This document shows positions 1-11,356 of a stretch of DNA of 64,000 bases, one piece after another. The notes beneath the pieces were generated by a model. The model was not told the origin of the DNA. It did no database searches and saw nothing but the letters and a program-made list of their open reading frames with translations. The position numbers were made by a program, and so were the translations under genes. The number at the start of each line of letters is the position of its first letter. The first letter of the stretch is position 1. Source of the stretch: Ophiobolus disseminans (lineage: Eukaryota > Ascomycota > Dothideomycetes > Pleosporales > Phaeosphaeriaceae); NCBI GenBank assembly GCA_010093685.1, contig MU006224.1, positions 898,476-962,475 of the forward strand, read 5' to 3'.

Positions 1-285
1 CATCACGTCGTGCGCTACAATTGCGCCCGGCAGAGCGCGCGCTATGAACAAAAGAAATGATAGACTCGCTCCCAAACGCCAAACTACATGATGTACCGAC
101 GCCGGAGCACGTCCCATCCTATACCATATCGCCCCTTGCCAGCCCACCCAGATGTCGTAGAGAGAGAGAAAGAGGGGATATCACGATACAAGCCTTACGT
201 GCTGAGGCGCGCCGAGGAGCGACGCGTCTGCACGAAAGCTAGGTAGAGAAGTAGATCAACAAGAAAAAAGGACAGGAAGAAGGGC

Positions 286-1500
286 TCATGCTGCGGCCTT
301 CTTTGGTGTGGCCTTCTTGGGCGTCGCCTTCTTCGGTGTCGCAGCCTTCTTTGCTGCGGTCTTCTTTGGCGCGGCTTTCTTGGTGGCTTTTGGTACGGCG
401 GGGGCTGTGGTCTTGGTGACGCGACCGGACTTGGTCTTGCCTAGGACGCGTGATACCTCCTCCTCGACGGCGGGTGCTGGGGCAGCGGTCTTGCGGGGCT
501 TGCTGGCGTTCGCCTTAGGCTTAGCAGCGGCGACAGCCTTCTTAGGTGCGGCAGCTTTTGTGGTGGTGGTCTTCTTGGGCGCGGCAGCCTTCTTCGTGGT
601 TGCGGCCTTGGCCTTCTAGTGATGGGTCAGCACGAGCATGATGTAGACGTGGGGCTGTGCCATACGGTAGCGGTGGCCTTCTTGGGTGCAGCAGCCTTCT
701 TCTCGACAGTCTTCTTCTCAACCTTGGGCTCGGCCTTCTTGGCTGTGGTGGGAGAGGCAGCGGCAGGCTTGGACTCCTTCTTGGCCAGCTTTACAGTTCC
801 TGAGGCACCTGTGGAACGCGTCAGCAAAGTTCACAACGAGTGTGCGAAGACGCGTCGGCAATGGCGTGTTGTCGAGCTCGGCGGCAGGAAGGTTCGGAAC
901 ATACCCTTGGGGCGCGAGAAGTCACCCTTCTCCTCACCAGAGGTAATGGCACGGTTGACATGGCCCTTGAAGGCGGCGTCGGACAGATTGCCAAGCTTGT
1001 TGTTGGCCTTGATGTACTTTTGGATGGCTTGACGGCTGTTGGATGCTAGTCAGCAAGAGTGCCTGAGTGATTCGAGACGGAAGCATGATGTGATGCGACA
1101 AACACCACAGCTTCACATGGGAAGACTAACCTGGATCCATTGCGTTCCTTAAGCTGTATCGTACATAGAGCACGTCAGCGAACATGTTCATTAAGTCACA
1201 GAGCATTGTCATGCATTGTCATGCGTCCGGCTCAAGTTGGGGGGCAGGCGCCGCAAGCACAGGTGCGGGGGTAGCGATGCGCCTGAGAACATAGACTGAC
1301 CTTGATGATAGCATCCTTAACCATATCTGTCAGGAAGAGTCAATATTGGGCGGCGAACACGATGCAACTTGCGCGCCCGCAGTGCGACGGCGTTGCGTGG
1401 AGACAGACGTACCAATGTAAGAGCCATGGGTGGGAGCGGCGGCGGCGACGGGAGCGGCCTTCTTGCTCGCAGCAGCGGTGGTGGACTTCTTAGGAGGCAT
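286..1500 (-). CDS. Linker histone H1 (six exons)
   Basis: Linker histone that binds nucleosomal DNA in the nucleus. On the minus strand the exons are 1500-1413, 1326-1301, 1153-1131, 1035-905, 808-666 and 615-286, giving 246 residues. Every junction keeps frame, with donors GTACGT, GTCAGT, GTTAGT, GTATGT and GTATGG. The N-terminus is MPPKKSTTAAASKK. The winged-helix H1 domain begins at SYIDMVKDAIIK and continues through KERNGSSRQAI, KYIKANNKLGN and AFKGHVNRAI. A long Lys/Ala/Pro tail with repeated PKKA units ends in PKKAAA. Exons 2 and 3 are only 26 and 23 nt, so short that simple gene finders may miss them. The identification is very secure; exon boundaries are from reading splice signals by eye. 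Confidence 0.95.
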
Positions 1501-2708
1501 GTTTGCTAGTAATTTGTTTGGTGGCGGTATAGACGGGTATCTGATGCTTCTAGCGAAGGTCCGACTGTCGAAATCGATTGAAGGGCGGATGTGGTGGGAG
1601 CTCTGGGGTTTCTCAAGTGGGATGCGGCGCGCGCTCGGGTGGGGATGCGCGACCTTTATACGCGCGACCCAAAACGACAGTGTCCACCAGATCAACAGGA
1701 AGCGACAGATCGTCCATTCCTATTTAGGAAGGATTTAGGTTTTTGCGTACATTTTGTGATCCAGGCGTACTAATGTCGCTCGCTGACTGGGCGCTTTGCG
1801 TTGGTTCTTTCGGGGTGTTCTAAGTTCGCTGTTCGGTTCGCTATCTCGAAGCCCGTCGTCCTTCGACTTTGACACCCGCCTCGACCATGGCGCGCGCCCC
1901 CGCTGAATTGAGGTCACGCGTGCTGGGCCTGGTCAAGGCAGATGTTCTTGTAACTCTCGATGTCGTTCTCATGATCCAGTCGACTTCCATTGAACACTGC
2001 TGCCTACGAAGGCAACATCAGTACTTGAACGCGTCTGACTTCGATGCATGTCGTCGCCAACAGCACACCCACTTCAGAGGACCACCCAGCGTCTCCACAT
2101 GGAAGCTTTGCCGATAGAAATACGTTGATGTTGCTCAAGATCTCTCTCGGCTACCATCCACCGCGTTGATTCCAAAATCTCGGTGCGATGGTTGTTGTTT
2201 TGATTTCCGGCGCGTCGCTCTGTCCTGCGCCCATGGTGTTTCAACCACGCCTCAACATTACCAGCACCACCTTTCGTGCTTGCGTTCTGCAGTAATTGTG
2301 ATCGTTCTTCCAACTTGAATTCCATCTCATTCCATATCGCAATACCTTGGTGTCGTGTCTAGTGCTCCAACCAACTCAATGCGCTGGCACCTCGAGTTCC
2401 ATGACGTGTTTCTCAACGTCAGCTGAATTGGTGGTCACGCGCTGAGGAACGTACACTTCACGCGGCCTTCGCCCAACTTTTAGCGAAGCATTGGAGTGCT
2501 GACGCAGTAGCAAGGAGACCTTTGAATACATGACGTGATTTTGCTGGCCTGTTAAACATATGTGAAGACCTCTGGGCTGTTGGTTTGTCGTATCGCAATA
2601 TAGTATCGTGGAGGCTCTTAATCTCTCATCAACACTGTGTGTATCACACTGCAAAAGTACACAAGAATCTTCAGGACATGTCAAAATCTTTCATCCATTC
2701 ACCCACAC
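1501..2708. other. Intergenic, H1 promoter to UCH 3' end
   Basis: About 1.2 kb between the H1 start and the stop of the deubiquitinase gene. It holds the H1 promoter and the UCH 3' flank. A short plus ORF at 1887 begins MARAPAELRSRVLGLVK, which resembles the start of a LYR-motif protein. I could not find a continuing exon, so no gene is called. Confidence 0.4.
1655..1660 (-). promoter_or_regulatory. TATA box of histone H1
   Basis: TATAAA on the minus strand, in the context GCGTATAAAGG, about 155 bases upstream of the H1 start codon. A clear TATA box fits a highly expressed histone gene. This is a motif observation only. Confidence 0.5.
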
Positions 2709-4274
2709 CTACGTGAACCTCTTCAGGTTCTCCTCCAGATACTCGTTGGCGGCCAACATCTCCAGCCACTTCTTCACAACCGGTCCACCATCAAACCGGC
2801 GCTGGCTGGCTTTCTCGTCCTCAGCCGCCACCAGCGCCATCTCCTCCACAATGCCTGCTGCCAACTCACCCAGAACCGCAAGCAGCCCACGGCGGCGTGA
2901 TAGTAGGCCGTCCATGGCCTCGCTGTCGATGGTAGCAGCAAGGCTGCTGGGAACTGGGTGGGCGGGCAGCAAGGCCTCAACCCCGAGGAGGCGCGGGCTC
3001 GTAGGCTCCTGCGCGTCGCTGACCAACTCGCGCCACGTACCGCTGCCACCGTCCAGGCACGACTCCACGCGCGCGAGGGTGTTGATGGCGAGACAGGCTT
3101 TCCTGCGTAGTGGCGCGAGTGGTGATTGGGTGAGCGCTACGACACCGTAGTCGTCGTCGTCGCCGGCGGCCATCAAGGTAGCGATGGTGTCCGACGCGCC
3201 GTCGAGCCAAGTCTCACCAGCCTCGGGATCGAAGGAGCCGACACTGGTGGGCTGCTTGTCCAAGCCGTCAAGCTTATACACCTCATTACCAACGGGCACA
3301 AAGGCGATGAAGTGGTGCCCATTCTCTTCGAAGGACTCTGCGCTGTCGTCTGTCGCAGTAGAGTCACCCGAGTGGCGGCGGGAGCGGCTCTTGCTGGTGA
3401 TGTTCTTGCCCTTAGGCGCCGACTCCAAGTCCTTGAGGCGTTGAGAGCGCCTGACTTTGTAGGAAAGATGTTTGTCGCCCTCAAGAATGTCCATCTTCTT
3501 GGCGAATGAGTTGTGGATCTTCTTGACGTAGTCAAAGCTAGCAAAGGCCTCGCCGCGCTGGAAAGGTGTCATGTCCGAAGTGAAGTCCTTGAACTGCTGG
3601 AGGTGCTCGCCGATGGAAATTTCAGTGCTGTTCATGAGGATGTTGATCATGGCCAGGGTGCCGCAGCTGTTCTGAGCGGGAAGTTGGTTGGCAAACCAAA
3701 CGTCAGTCGGGCACTCGGTAGGCTGGTCTTCGGTGCCGAACTCGCGGTAGCGAAACAGAAGAATGAGACCGTAGATGGGCTGAGGGAGCATGTCAAGTAG
3801 ATCGGGTGTCATGCCAAAAACTTCGCGCACGGTCAAGTCTTGAGCGCCCATCTCGCGCAGAATTACCGAGAAGTAGGCTGGTTCGGACTCGATCTCGCAG
3901 AAGCCTTGCCACGTCTCCTTGTCGTGCTTGGTGGCAGGGTAGTCGGGAGGGCTGGGAAATACCGGATCTGTTGACTTTACATCTTCAGTTGATGACATGT
4001 TCGGTGAATCTTTCGTTTTCTTGCTGATGGGCTCTTCTGTGATTGAGAGTTCAGAAAGGGCTCGCTTCTTGGAGTTGGGTGACTCTGGCGTGAGTGGCTC
4101 GTCGGCGGTGAAGGTCTGACCAGCAGAAGCCTTTGTTGAAGATGATTGCTCTGCCGCGGTTGCCTGTGAGGCACTGTTGGACGAGCTTGCTGAGGCGGCA
4201 CTAGGCATGGTTTGATTGCCGTTGGCGTCCGTGAACTTGGGGGAAGTCTCAGCAACATGCGGTGACTGACTCAT
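2709..4274 (-). CDS. Ubiquitin C-terminal hydrolase, UCH (peptidase C12) family
   Basis: Cysteine protease that releases ubiquitin from adducts; the BAP1/UCH37-like branch is likely. Single exon, 521 residues from the chosen ATG at 4274 (MSQSPHV). An in-frame ATG 20 codons upstream is possible but gives a less typical start. Residues 1-110 are Ser/Thr-rich and disordered, with a KKR-type basic patch. The catalytic domain starts near WQGFCEIESEP. The nucleophile lies in AQNSCGTLA (Cys about 204). The catalytic His lies in GHHFIAFVP (about 321) and the Asp in YKLDGL (about 336). A Ser/Arg-rich insertion sits between the Cys and His segments, and a ULD-like C-terminal helix region follows. The spacing between the likely oxyanion Gln and the Cys (QLPAQNSC) is one residue longer than in BAP1 as I remember it. 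It is divergent from POM152. Confidence 0.9.
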   Translation of the reverse strand: MSQSPHVAETSPKFTDANGNQTMPSAASASSSNSASQATAAEQSSSTKASAGQTFTADEPLTPESPNSKKRALSELSITEEPISKKTKDSPNMSSTEDVKSTDPVFPSPPDYPATKHDKETWQGFCEIESEPAYFSVILREMGAQDLTVREVFGMTPDLLDMLPQPIYGLILLFRYREFGTEDQPTECPTDVWFANQLPAQNSCGTLAMINILMNSTEISIGEHLQQFKDFTSDMTPFQRGEAFASFDYVKKIHNSFAKKMDILEGDKHLSYKVRRSQRLKDLESAPKGKNITSKSRSRRHSGDSTATDDSAESFEENGHHFIAFVPVGNEVYKLDGLDKQPTSVGSFDPEAGETWLDGASDTIATLMAAGDDDDYGVVALTQSPLAPLRRKACLAINTLARVESCLDGGSGTWRELVSDAQEPTSPRLLGVEALLPAHPVPSSLAATIDSEAMDGLLSRRRGLLAVLGELAAGIVEEMALVAAEDEKASQRRFDGGPVVKKWLEMLAANEYLEENLKRFT

Positions 4275-4813
4275 CCTGTGGAGTTTGCGAGAATGCTGGA
4301 ATTGCAGAATTTTGTGTGGTTGGAAAATGGACAAAAGTAGTCAAGTGGGTGGTGGAGAGGTGATCAAGTGTGTATGTGGACGTTTGGAGGTTGCAGGAAA
4401 GGAAAGCAAACGGGCATCTTGAGATATACATTCAGGGGACGTGCAGTCCTATTCAACTATTGTGCGACCCGACAATAGGAAGCGAGCGACTAATGAGCGG
4501 CATGTGAGGTAACGCGCGGAGAGGTAAAAGCAAGAAGTGGCAGGAGCGATGCTTTCGCGGTGGTGTTGTGCACGTGACCGCGAGACCCTTGCGGGTCTGC
4601 TGTGATTGGATGCAGTGTCAGCCCTATGACCTCGTCGCGCCCGTCGCGTCGGCAAGCCTAAAGGTTTGTTTGATGCATGCTTTGATACCTCGACACACTC
4701 TAGAGCACGCCTACACCCGCGCTTTGCGACATCACCGAAACCATCGCACAACAGGGAAGGCATACCGTCGATCCATGACCCGCCAATAGCGAAAAGCTTC
4801 ACCTCTGGGCGCA
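4275..4813. promoter_or_regulatory. Divergent promoter region UCH / POM152
   Basis: A 539-base spacer between two outward-facing start codons, so it must carry both promoters. ORFs here on either strand (such as minus 4449-5081) overlap the POM152 coding start and have no recognisable domain. No specific site is called. Confidence 0.5.
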
Positions 4814-7800
4814 ATGAACGGCACACCCGCGCGAAGAGGAGTGGGCGGCTTCCCCACGACACCACAAACAACACAGCGATCGCCAGGTGTGCGCAGTCCA
4901 AATGGCACCACACCGCGGCCAAACGTACGGTCACCCCTCCAAGACCTCCCTCAAGCACCCGTGCAGTCGAACACGGGCCCATTAATACCCTCCGACATCC
5001 TCGACCCTGCCCAACAGCGCTTCTACGTCTTCGCCCTATACGTCGCCCTATGGGCATACCGATCATATGACTTCTACACATTGATAGTGGAGGAGGACCA
5101 GTCGCTATGGCTGTGTCTGAAGTGGTGCTTCTTCGACATGCTCTTCATGTTTGGAGTGCCGCTGCTGGAGATTCCATGGCTGGAGTGGAGCAATAGCGCG
5201 GCCTTCCTACTGTTTGTGGTGCACGCCGCGATAGACGTCATGCTCATGTTCAAGATTGGTGTGCCTGTGCAAGCCTGGTTCATGGGACTGGTGGGCTTCT
5301 TGTGGGACAGCGAGTTGGCCATCAGCGAGAGGAGCGTCAAGCCCGGTGCCATCCTACACAACGCCTCTCTCATCCTAGGCAAGCAGATCGTCAACATCCT
5401 ACCCGAAGGCTCTGCTATCCTGAACCCAGATAAGCAGCCGTTCTGCCTGAGCTCCACCATTTCCCAGCTCGAGATTCCCATCCTCATCAACCAGACCGAG
5501 CCAATCGAGATGGAGCTGCTGCGCATTGACGTGGAAACGAATGTCAACGAGACCATCATACTCCGGAAAAAAGAACTCGGAAAGATGCTGGACAAGGCGA
5601 AGAAGGCCGTAAAGAAGTCGTCAAAACCCTTGAATCCAGACGACCCATTGACACTGAGATACGCTATTAAGAAGCCGGGCGTGTACCTCTTGAAGAAAGT
5701 ACTAGACCAGTCAAAGCTGCAGGTCCGTCCGCGTGCCTCCAGTCTTGTCATCGCCATATGCCCGCAGGCTCGTGTAAGGCCCACGACGGGCAGCCGGTGT
5801 CGCAACGACCTGTCAAACATGGCACTTGAAGTTGAAGGCACACCGCCGCTCAGTATCAGGTATCGTCTGGCAGTGAACGGCGTACCCCAAAGCGGAGCGC
5901 AGTTCCAGAATCTGCAACCAGACGACCACATCTCCCCCCTGTCACGACACACGTCGCAGGCCTTGGTTAAGAGCGGGCGAGAAGATGTCTCCTGGGCTCA
6001 ATCGCAGATTATCACAGTACCCTTGAACGAGTCGGTCCACACCAGTGGTCTTTGGCAGTATGAGGTCGAAGAGGTCAAGGACGGTCTCGGCAATCTGGTC
6101 AATTTCGCTGCTCTTGATGAAGATGAACGACCGAAACACAAAGCTACTGGAACACGCCAGTCCTTTGAGGTTCATGAACGTCCTATAATCTATCTCAAAG
6201 GTTGTAGTCCCCAGACCCCAATCAAGGTCGCAAAGAACAACGTCGAACAACTACCTGTAGTATACAGCTCGACGTCCAAGCACCCTATTGACGTTCCGCA
6301 TGTCATTTCGTATCTTTTCACCCCAGAACGAGACGTTGTCGCCAATGGGTACCATAGCCCAGATGCCAAGTTAAAGACGGAAACGATGAAGACAGCTAGA
6401 GCTCAGCCACTCATTTCTGAGCCTGGGTTGTACACGCTCAAATCGGTGTCGACCGGTTTCTGTGAGGGAGAGGTACTCGAGCCGATGTCTTGCCTCCTCC
6501 AGAACCCACCGGAGCCCGGATTGAACATTGCGACCGAGGATATCGTCGACAAGTGTGCAGGCAACCCCATCGGGCTACGAGTCAGCCTCGATCTCGTTGG
6601 AAGCCCGCCATTCACAGTATATTATACCGAGTACATCAATGGTCGAAAGAACAAGGGGAAGAAAATGCAGGTTGCGACCCTTCGCAGTACGCAGGATTTC
6701 ACCCCGCCAGAAGCCGGACACTACACATACTCTTTCAACAGCATTAGTGATTCAGTATACAAGGACGTACCAATCAAGAACGTCGAATTGCAGCAGCATG
6801 TTAGGCCGACCGCTCAGGCTCGCTTTGTTGAGAGTAAACGACCGAAACAAGCTTGTATCGATGATACCGTCGAGTTCGACGTCCGTCTATCAGGTGACGC
6901 ACCCTGGAAGCTCGAATATGAGATCCAACATAATGGCAAGCGCTCGAAGCACTCAGTTGACACAAGCGAAGAGCATTATACCATCAAGACTGATAGGCTC
7001 AAGAGCGGTGGCGAGTACGTTGTGACTCTATCCAGCGTTAGCGATAAGATGGGTTGCAAAGAATTTCTGCAAGAGGAGGCCAGAGTCAATGTGCGACACG
7101 AGCGTCCCAAAGCCTACTTTGGGCATATTGAGGGTAAACAGACGATCAAGGCGTTGGAAGGCCGAGATATTGGACTGCCACTTCGCTTCACTGGGAATGG
7201 ACCTTGGCGACTAGAGTATGAGAACCTTGCAACGAAGGAAGTCAAGAAAGAGTACTTCCAAAACGAGAACGCGTATATGGATGTCAAGACTGATGGCACA
7301 TACCATCTTCTATCTGTCAGGGACTCCGTCTGCCCTGGTCTGATTGAGGAGAAGTCGAGTCGATTTAGCGTCTCTTGGGTTGCGCGACCAACAATCAGCG
7401 TTGCGGAATCTCCTGCCGTTGTTTTCGAAGGCGGCAAGTACGTCAAAGATCCTGTGTGCGAAGGCGAAGAGGATTCGTTTGATGTGTCCCTCAGTGGTAA
7501 GTTTGTGCTCTTGCTATGCTACAGTTCCGCGCTAACATGATACCAGGTAACGCGCCGTTCGACGTAATCTATCAAAAGGAGTACAAGGATAAAAAGGGCA
7601 AGACAGGTCATCGCAGTGGCGATATAGATCTCCACACCGCCAGTGGTACCACGTCTATCAGAACCGATACCTCCCAAGCGGGTAGTTACGAGTATACCTT
7701 CTTGAAGCTTGCAGACGCAAAGTACGATCACTCGAAGAAGCACTTCACGCCCATTACCATCCGTCAAACAATCCACTCTCGTCCGAGCGCGCGCTTTGAC

Positions 7801-8658
7801 AAGCCCGGAAAGACGTATAGCTACTGCTCGCGAGAAGCAGAGGGCGAGGAAGTCATTCCAATCACTCTCGAAGGCGTACCACCTTTCCACCTCGAAGTCG
7901 AGATCAAGCATCAAGGCGCCCCAAAACCCGAGCTCAGCGTTCACAAAAACATTCCCGATAACAAATACAGCCTCAGAATCGAGCGCAACAAGCTCAACCT
8001 CGGCCAATCCTCCATCTTCATTCGCAAAGTCCGCGACTCTCGCGGCTGCACCCTCAAGCCGCAACCCAACAGCAAAGACCGCGTCCTTGTCAGCGTCTAC
8101 GACGCACCTACTGCCACCCCGCTGGAAGACCGCACTGACTTTTGCGTGGGCGAGCGTCTCTCGTACGCCCTCAGCGGCCAGCAACCATTCACTGTCTACT
8201 ACACCTTCGAAGGCAAACAACGCAAAGCCTCCAACCCCGGCACCAACTTCCGCCGCCTCGCCGAGCTCCCCGGCGCCTTCACTATCACAGGCTTACGCGA
8301 CTCAGCCTCTGAATGCCTCGCCACACTCAACCTCGAGAAAACAATTCACCCCATCCCCACTGTCCGTCTCTCCGGGGGTCAAATCAGTGAGATTGACATC
8401 CACGAGGGAGACAATACAAAGCTCGAATTCGACTTTTGGGGTACCCCGCCGTTTGAGTTTACGTATACTCGTAGCACGAATGGAAAGAAAGGTAAGGTTC
8501 TCGAAGTGAAGACTGAGAGGAGTGACGGGCATCATTTGGAGATTCCCGTCCAGGAACAGGGCACGTACGAGGTGGTTAGCATTAAGGATCGATGGTGCAG
8601 TTTTGCGAAGGAGGGTGTTGAGGTCAAGGGTAAGGCGCAGAAGATGCTGATGTATTGA
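4814..8658 (+). CDS. POM152: Nuclear pore membrane protein POM152
   Basis: Transmembrane ring nucleoporin that anchors the nuclear pore in the nuclear envelope. Exons 4814-7496 and 7547-8658 are joined in SLSG/NAPFDV by a 50-nt GTAAGT intron, giving 1,264 residues (yeast Pom152 is about 1,340). A disordered N-terminus with TPQTTQRSP is followed by hydrophobic helices around residues 65-90, 97-120 and 130-150. The rest is a long lumenal part made of repeated Ig-like beta domains. Each repeat carries similar phrases such as GDAPWKLEYE, GNGPWRLEYE and GVPPFHLEVE, and an 'RPxAxF' linker before each domain. The start fits: ATG with A at -4 and MNGTPARRG, directly before the helix region. The family assignment is firm. 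Confidence 0.95.
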
Positions 8659-9234
8659 GCGATTGATTGTTGGTGTGGAGCATGATGGGAGGTATGAAGG
8701 GTTGGGCATGATGTGCATAGATTGGCGTTGGGGTGTGACGTTCAGCGGGTTTCTTTGGTTTGGTTGGATTAGCATGTAGCCTTGAGAAGCTGGTTCTATA
8801 TTTACAGTTCGATTGATTTGTATAGGCTTGCTCGTGATTTGTATCCGAGCCGTGGCGCCCGTCAAGGTTTCTCCAGCGCACCCATGGCTTGAGTTCGTCT
8901 GCATTCTTGCGCCTCGATATCTTATGCGCAACATCTTCCCAAAGCATGGCTGTAGCTACTTCGCGTCACTAACACCGCTTGCTCGGACCTCCAGTCGCAT
9001 CGACCACAACCCGGCCACGCTACCCGCAGTCCACTCCGTACGCGCAGTCAGTCATACCTCTAGCTGCGAAGGTCATAGTGTTCTTCTGACTCAAGACTCC
9101 ATTTGTATAAATTCTTGATTAATTCGACGGCGTTGTGTACTTCTCCAGAGAGGCTTTAGTTGTTTGCTAGAGTTTTTGAGCATCAACATATTTGTGTCAA
9201 GCTTAGGTTACTATTGTTGACTAGAGGAGTCAAC
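8659..9234. other. Intergenic after POM152
   Basis: POM152 3' flank and upstream region of the small gene at 9235. I see no other gene, repeat or RNA here. Confidence 0.4.
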
Positions 9235-9829
9235 ATGTCCGATATCGACATCGCATCCACGCCAATGACCCAAAATCGCTCCCAAGCACCCAACGCAAAT
9301 GACGGACCTAACTCAGCCCTCTGTACCGCTTTGCTATGCCAGTATCACTCCCAAACCTTCCACACCCTACGCATTGGGCCACCACCATCTGAAGAGCCAA
9401 CACCTCCTGGACACCTCTATATCGGCGCTATACCAACCAAGTTCATGCAGCCCGTGGTACTGACGGCATTCCACGTACTACCTCCTAGCGACACCAAGCA
9501 GACGCCCGTTGAAGTGAACCTTCTCAATCAGAACACTGTCAAAATGCTGAGAGCATTGGCAGTAAATTTGGCACGTCGAAAGCGATGAAAACTGCATCGT
9601 TGCCTGGGTTGAGGTTTTTGTTCATGACTGGTGAGTATTGTTCAATACTAATAATTTATGGCGGATAAGACTGATTGGATTCGCAGTAAGGGCGTATGAA
9701 GCAGGTGGGGCGATTGGATGGCTAGATTTGGATGCGTGGTTGGTGGAGAATACGGTGATGTATCATACTGATTCCGAGCTTGAGGAGGAGGCGAATTATG
9801 TGAATAAGTATGATTATGGCTATGGATAG
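9235..9829 (+). CDS. Hypothetical protein, possibly frameshifted
   Basis: I do not recognise this gene. The ATG at 9235 has good context (tcaacATGtcc) and starts MSDIDIASTPM. Frame 1 looks coding through GHLYIGAIPTKF and FHVLPPSDTKQTPVEV, then becomes unconvincing before a stop at 9588. A second frame then looks coding: ESIGSKFGTSKAMKTASL, then LRFLFMT. A good intron follows (GTGAGT to TTCGCAG), then a last exon with GGAIGWLDLDAWLVENT ending DYGYG at 9829. Joining the two frames needs either a one-base change near 9511-9515 or an unusually short (about 38-nt) intron. The encoded product would be about 175 residues and acidic at the C-terminus. Confidence 0.4.
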
Positions 9830-10160
9830 AGATTAGTGAGTGAGATAAATTTTCCAAGGTGGGCTGCAGCCAAAAATTCGCAGCTACTGGCTACTCAACC
9901 AGTCTAGGAAAACCTCGCGCACTAGTAAAGCTGTTAGTGCGTTACGTGTGTCTTATCTAGAAGGTGTTCAATAAATTGTATTTGCTATCGTTCTTTTCAA
10001 GTTAGACATCTGAAGATGATCAGCGTGCGCTATGCGACAATCAATCTTGGCCATTATTACCAGCGATACCCTCCTGAATTTGTGCTATGTTATTACTTTG
10101 CCGTGATTTCCTACCAATCGATTGTCCTGCCGCGCATTCTTCCACCTTATATAAGTGGAA
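9830..10160. other. Intergenic, convergent 3' ends
   Basis: About 330 bases between two convergent genes, AT-richer than its flanks. Apart from the inverted repeat at 10141 I see nothing. Confidence 0.4.
10141..10159. repeat. Short inverted repeat next to a stop codon
   Basis: The ten-base palindrome CTTATATAAG is flanked by TCCA and TGGA arms with one extra C. It lies directly after the stop of the ThuA-like gene. It could be part of a 3' end signal or could be chance. Confidence 0.3.
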
Positions 10161-10862
10161 TCATTCCCGGTCGGTCAACTCCCTCTTTGCCGTCCATAGT
10201 ATGCCCCTCAATACCTGATCCATATACCACTCATCCGCATACGCCTCGTCAAAATGCCCTAAAGCCGTGAAAAATGTCCTCCCACCTTCAAACTCCTGAT
10301 ACCACGCCAGCGGATGATCGTCTCCCATTTTGCCACCGTGGAAGCTCCTCGAATCGCCGCATAGTAGGATGCGAAGGTTCTCGTTCTTGCGGGGATGGGT
10401 ATGAAAACTATACCACTCGTCTTTCCAACCTTGCCGACCACTGCAGCAACTCAATATGAAGTGATCTTTATTTGACTCTTCGATAAGAACAGTGCCAGGT
10501 TCGGCCTCGGGATGCATGTCGAAATGCGCGCCGACGAGTTTGCCGTACCACTCATTGTTTGGCATACCAGCAGCGGCTCCGTGAACTGCAACCACTCCTC
10601 CGCCTGTGCGCACAAAGTGTTTTAGTGCGTTGAGTTGCGGTCGGTCGAAAATGTCGCCAATGCATTGGAGAAGAACGATGACTGCATACTGGTTTAGATT
10701 CGATAATGTGAAGAGTGAGGCATCTTCAGTGGCGTCGACGGTGAAGAGTTTAGTGCGGTCCGCGAGGGCTTGAATCGACCGTATACCTGCAGGAATGGAT
10801 TCATGGCGGTAGCCGGATGTTTTGCTGAAGATCAAGACTTGGAAGAGAGAATTTTCAGCCAT
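10161..10862 (-). CDS. ThuA-like domain protein
   Basis: Single-exon protein of 233 residues from the ATG at 10862 (MAENSLFQVLIFS). The open frame continues upstream to 10967, but that extension is Ser/Thr/Asn-rich and looks untranslated. The fold is the class I glutamine-amidotransferase-like ThuA family (trehalose utilisation). Visible signatures are VLIFSKTSGYRHESIPAGI at the start, TGGGVVAVHGAAAG, WYGKLVGAHFDMHPE, and the C-terminal HPLAWYQEFEGGRTFFTALG with a GHFDE stretch. Bacterial ThuA proteins are linked to sugar oxidation; the fungal role is unknown. It is probably cytosolic, with no signal peptide or membrane helix. Confidence 0.85.
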   Translation of the reverse strand: MAENSLFQVLIFSKTSGYRHESIPAGIRSIQALADRTKLFTVDATEDASLFTLSNLNQYAVIVLLQCIGDIFDRPQLNALKHFVRTGGGVVAVHGAAAGMPNNEWYGKLVGAHFDMHPEAEPGTVLIEESNKDHFILSCCSGRQGWKDEWYSFHTHPRKNENLRILLCGDSRSFHGGKMGDDHPLAWYQEFEGGRTFFTALGHFDEAYADEWYMDQVLRGILWTAKRELTDRE

Positions 10863-11356
10863 GCTGAGATGATGGTAAGCTATTCCTTGCTGAGAATCGT
10901 TGTTTGATGTTGTTGATTTTGAGACGGAAGTGCCTGCTTGCATAATAGCATACTTGTAGGCATTCATTGCGAAGGTGATTCCGTTTGCTTTAGGCTGATC
11001 GGTTCAAGGCCACGAGAGGGTGACGTCATTGCTGCTGTCCACTGTCACCCTCCGCGGTGCGTTGAACAAACGCGATGCAGGAATCAAGGCGACAGGTTCT
11101 CCTTATACTTTCACCAGATGGGGTTCGCAAGGTTCTTCTATTGATGGAACGAAGCAGTGCGTTCCACTTCTCCATTCCCTGACGACTGAAACTCAATGAG
11201 CATATTCCGCCTCCAGACCGCCGCTATGCAGTCAGAAAGAGGAGCTCGTGCAGCGCTTTCACTCGTCCATATCTACAATAGTTACAATCCTCTCTTCACA
11301 GAGCCATGTCTTTGAAGCTCTGGGTTTATATGACTTATCTATAGCGAACAACATCC
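10863..11356. other. Intergenic upstream of ThuA-like gene
   Basis: Nearly 500 bases holding the promoter of the minus-strand ThuA-like gene and the 3' flank of the F-box-like gene. No other gene or site is recognised. Confidence 0.4.

Noticed and set aside
1887..2117. Possible LYR-motif protein start
   Set aside because: The first 17 residues are suggestive, but no continuing exon with the LGREYP-like block could be found.
4449..5081. 210-codon minus-strand open frame
   Set aside because: It overlaps the POM152 start on the opposite strand, has no domain and reads as Arg-rich shadow.
7519..8220. 233-codon minus-strand open frame
   Set aside because: Antisense to POM152 exon 2; it is produced by the codon bias of the real gene.
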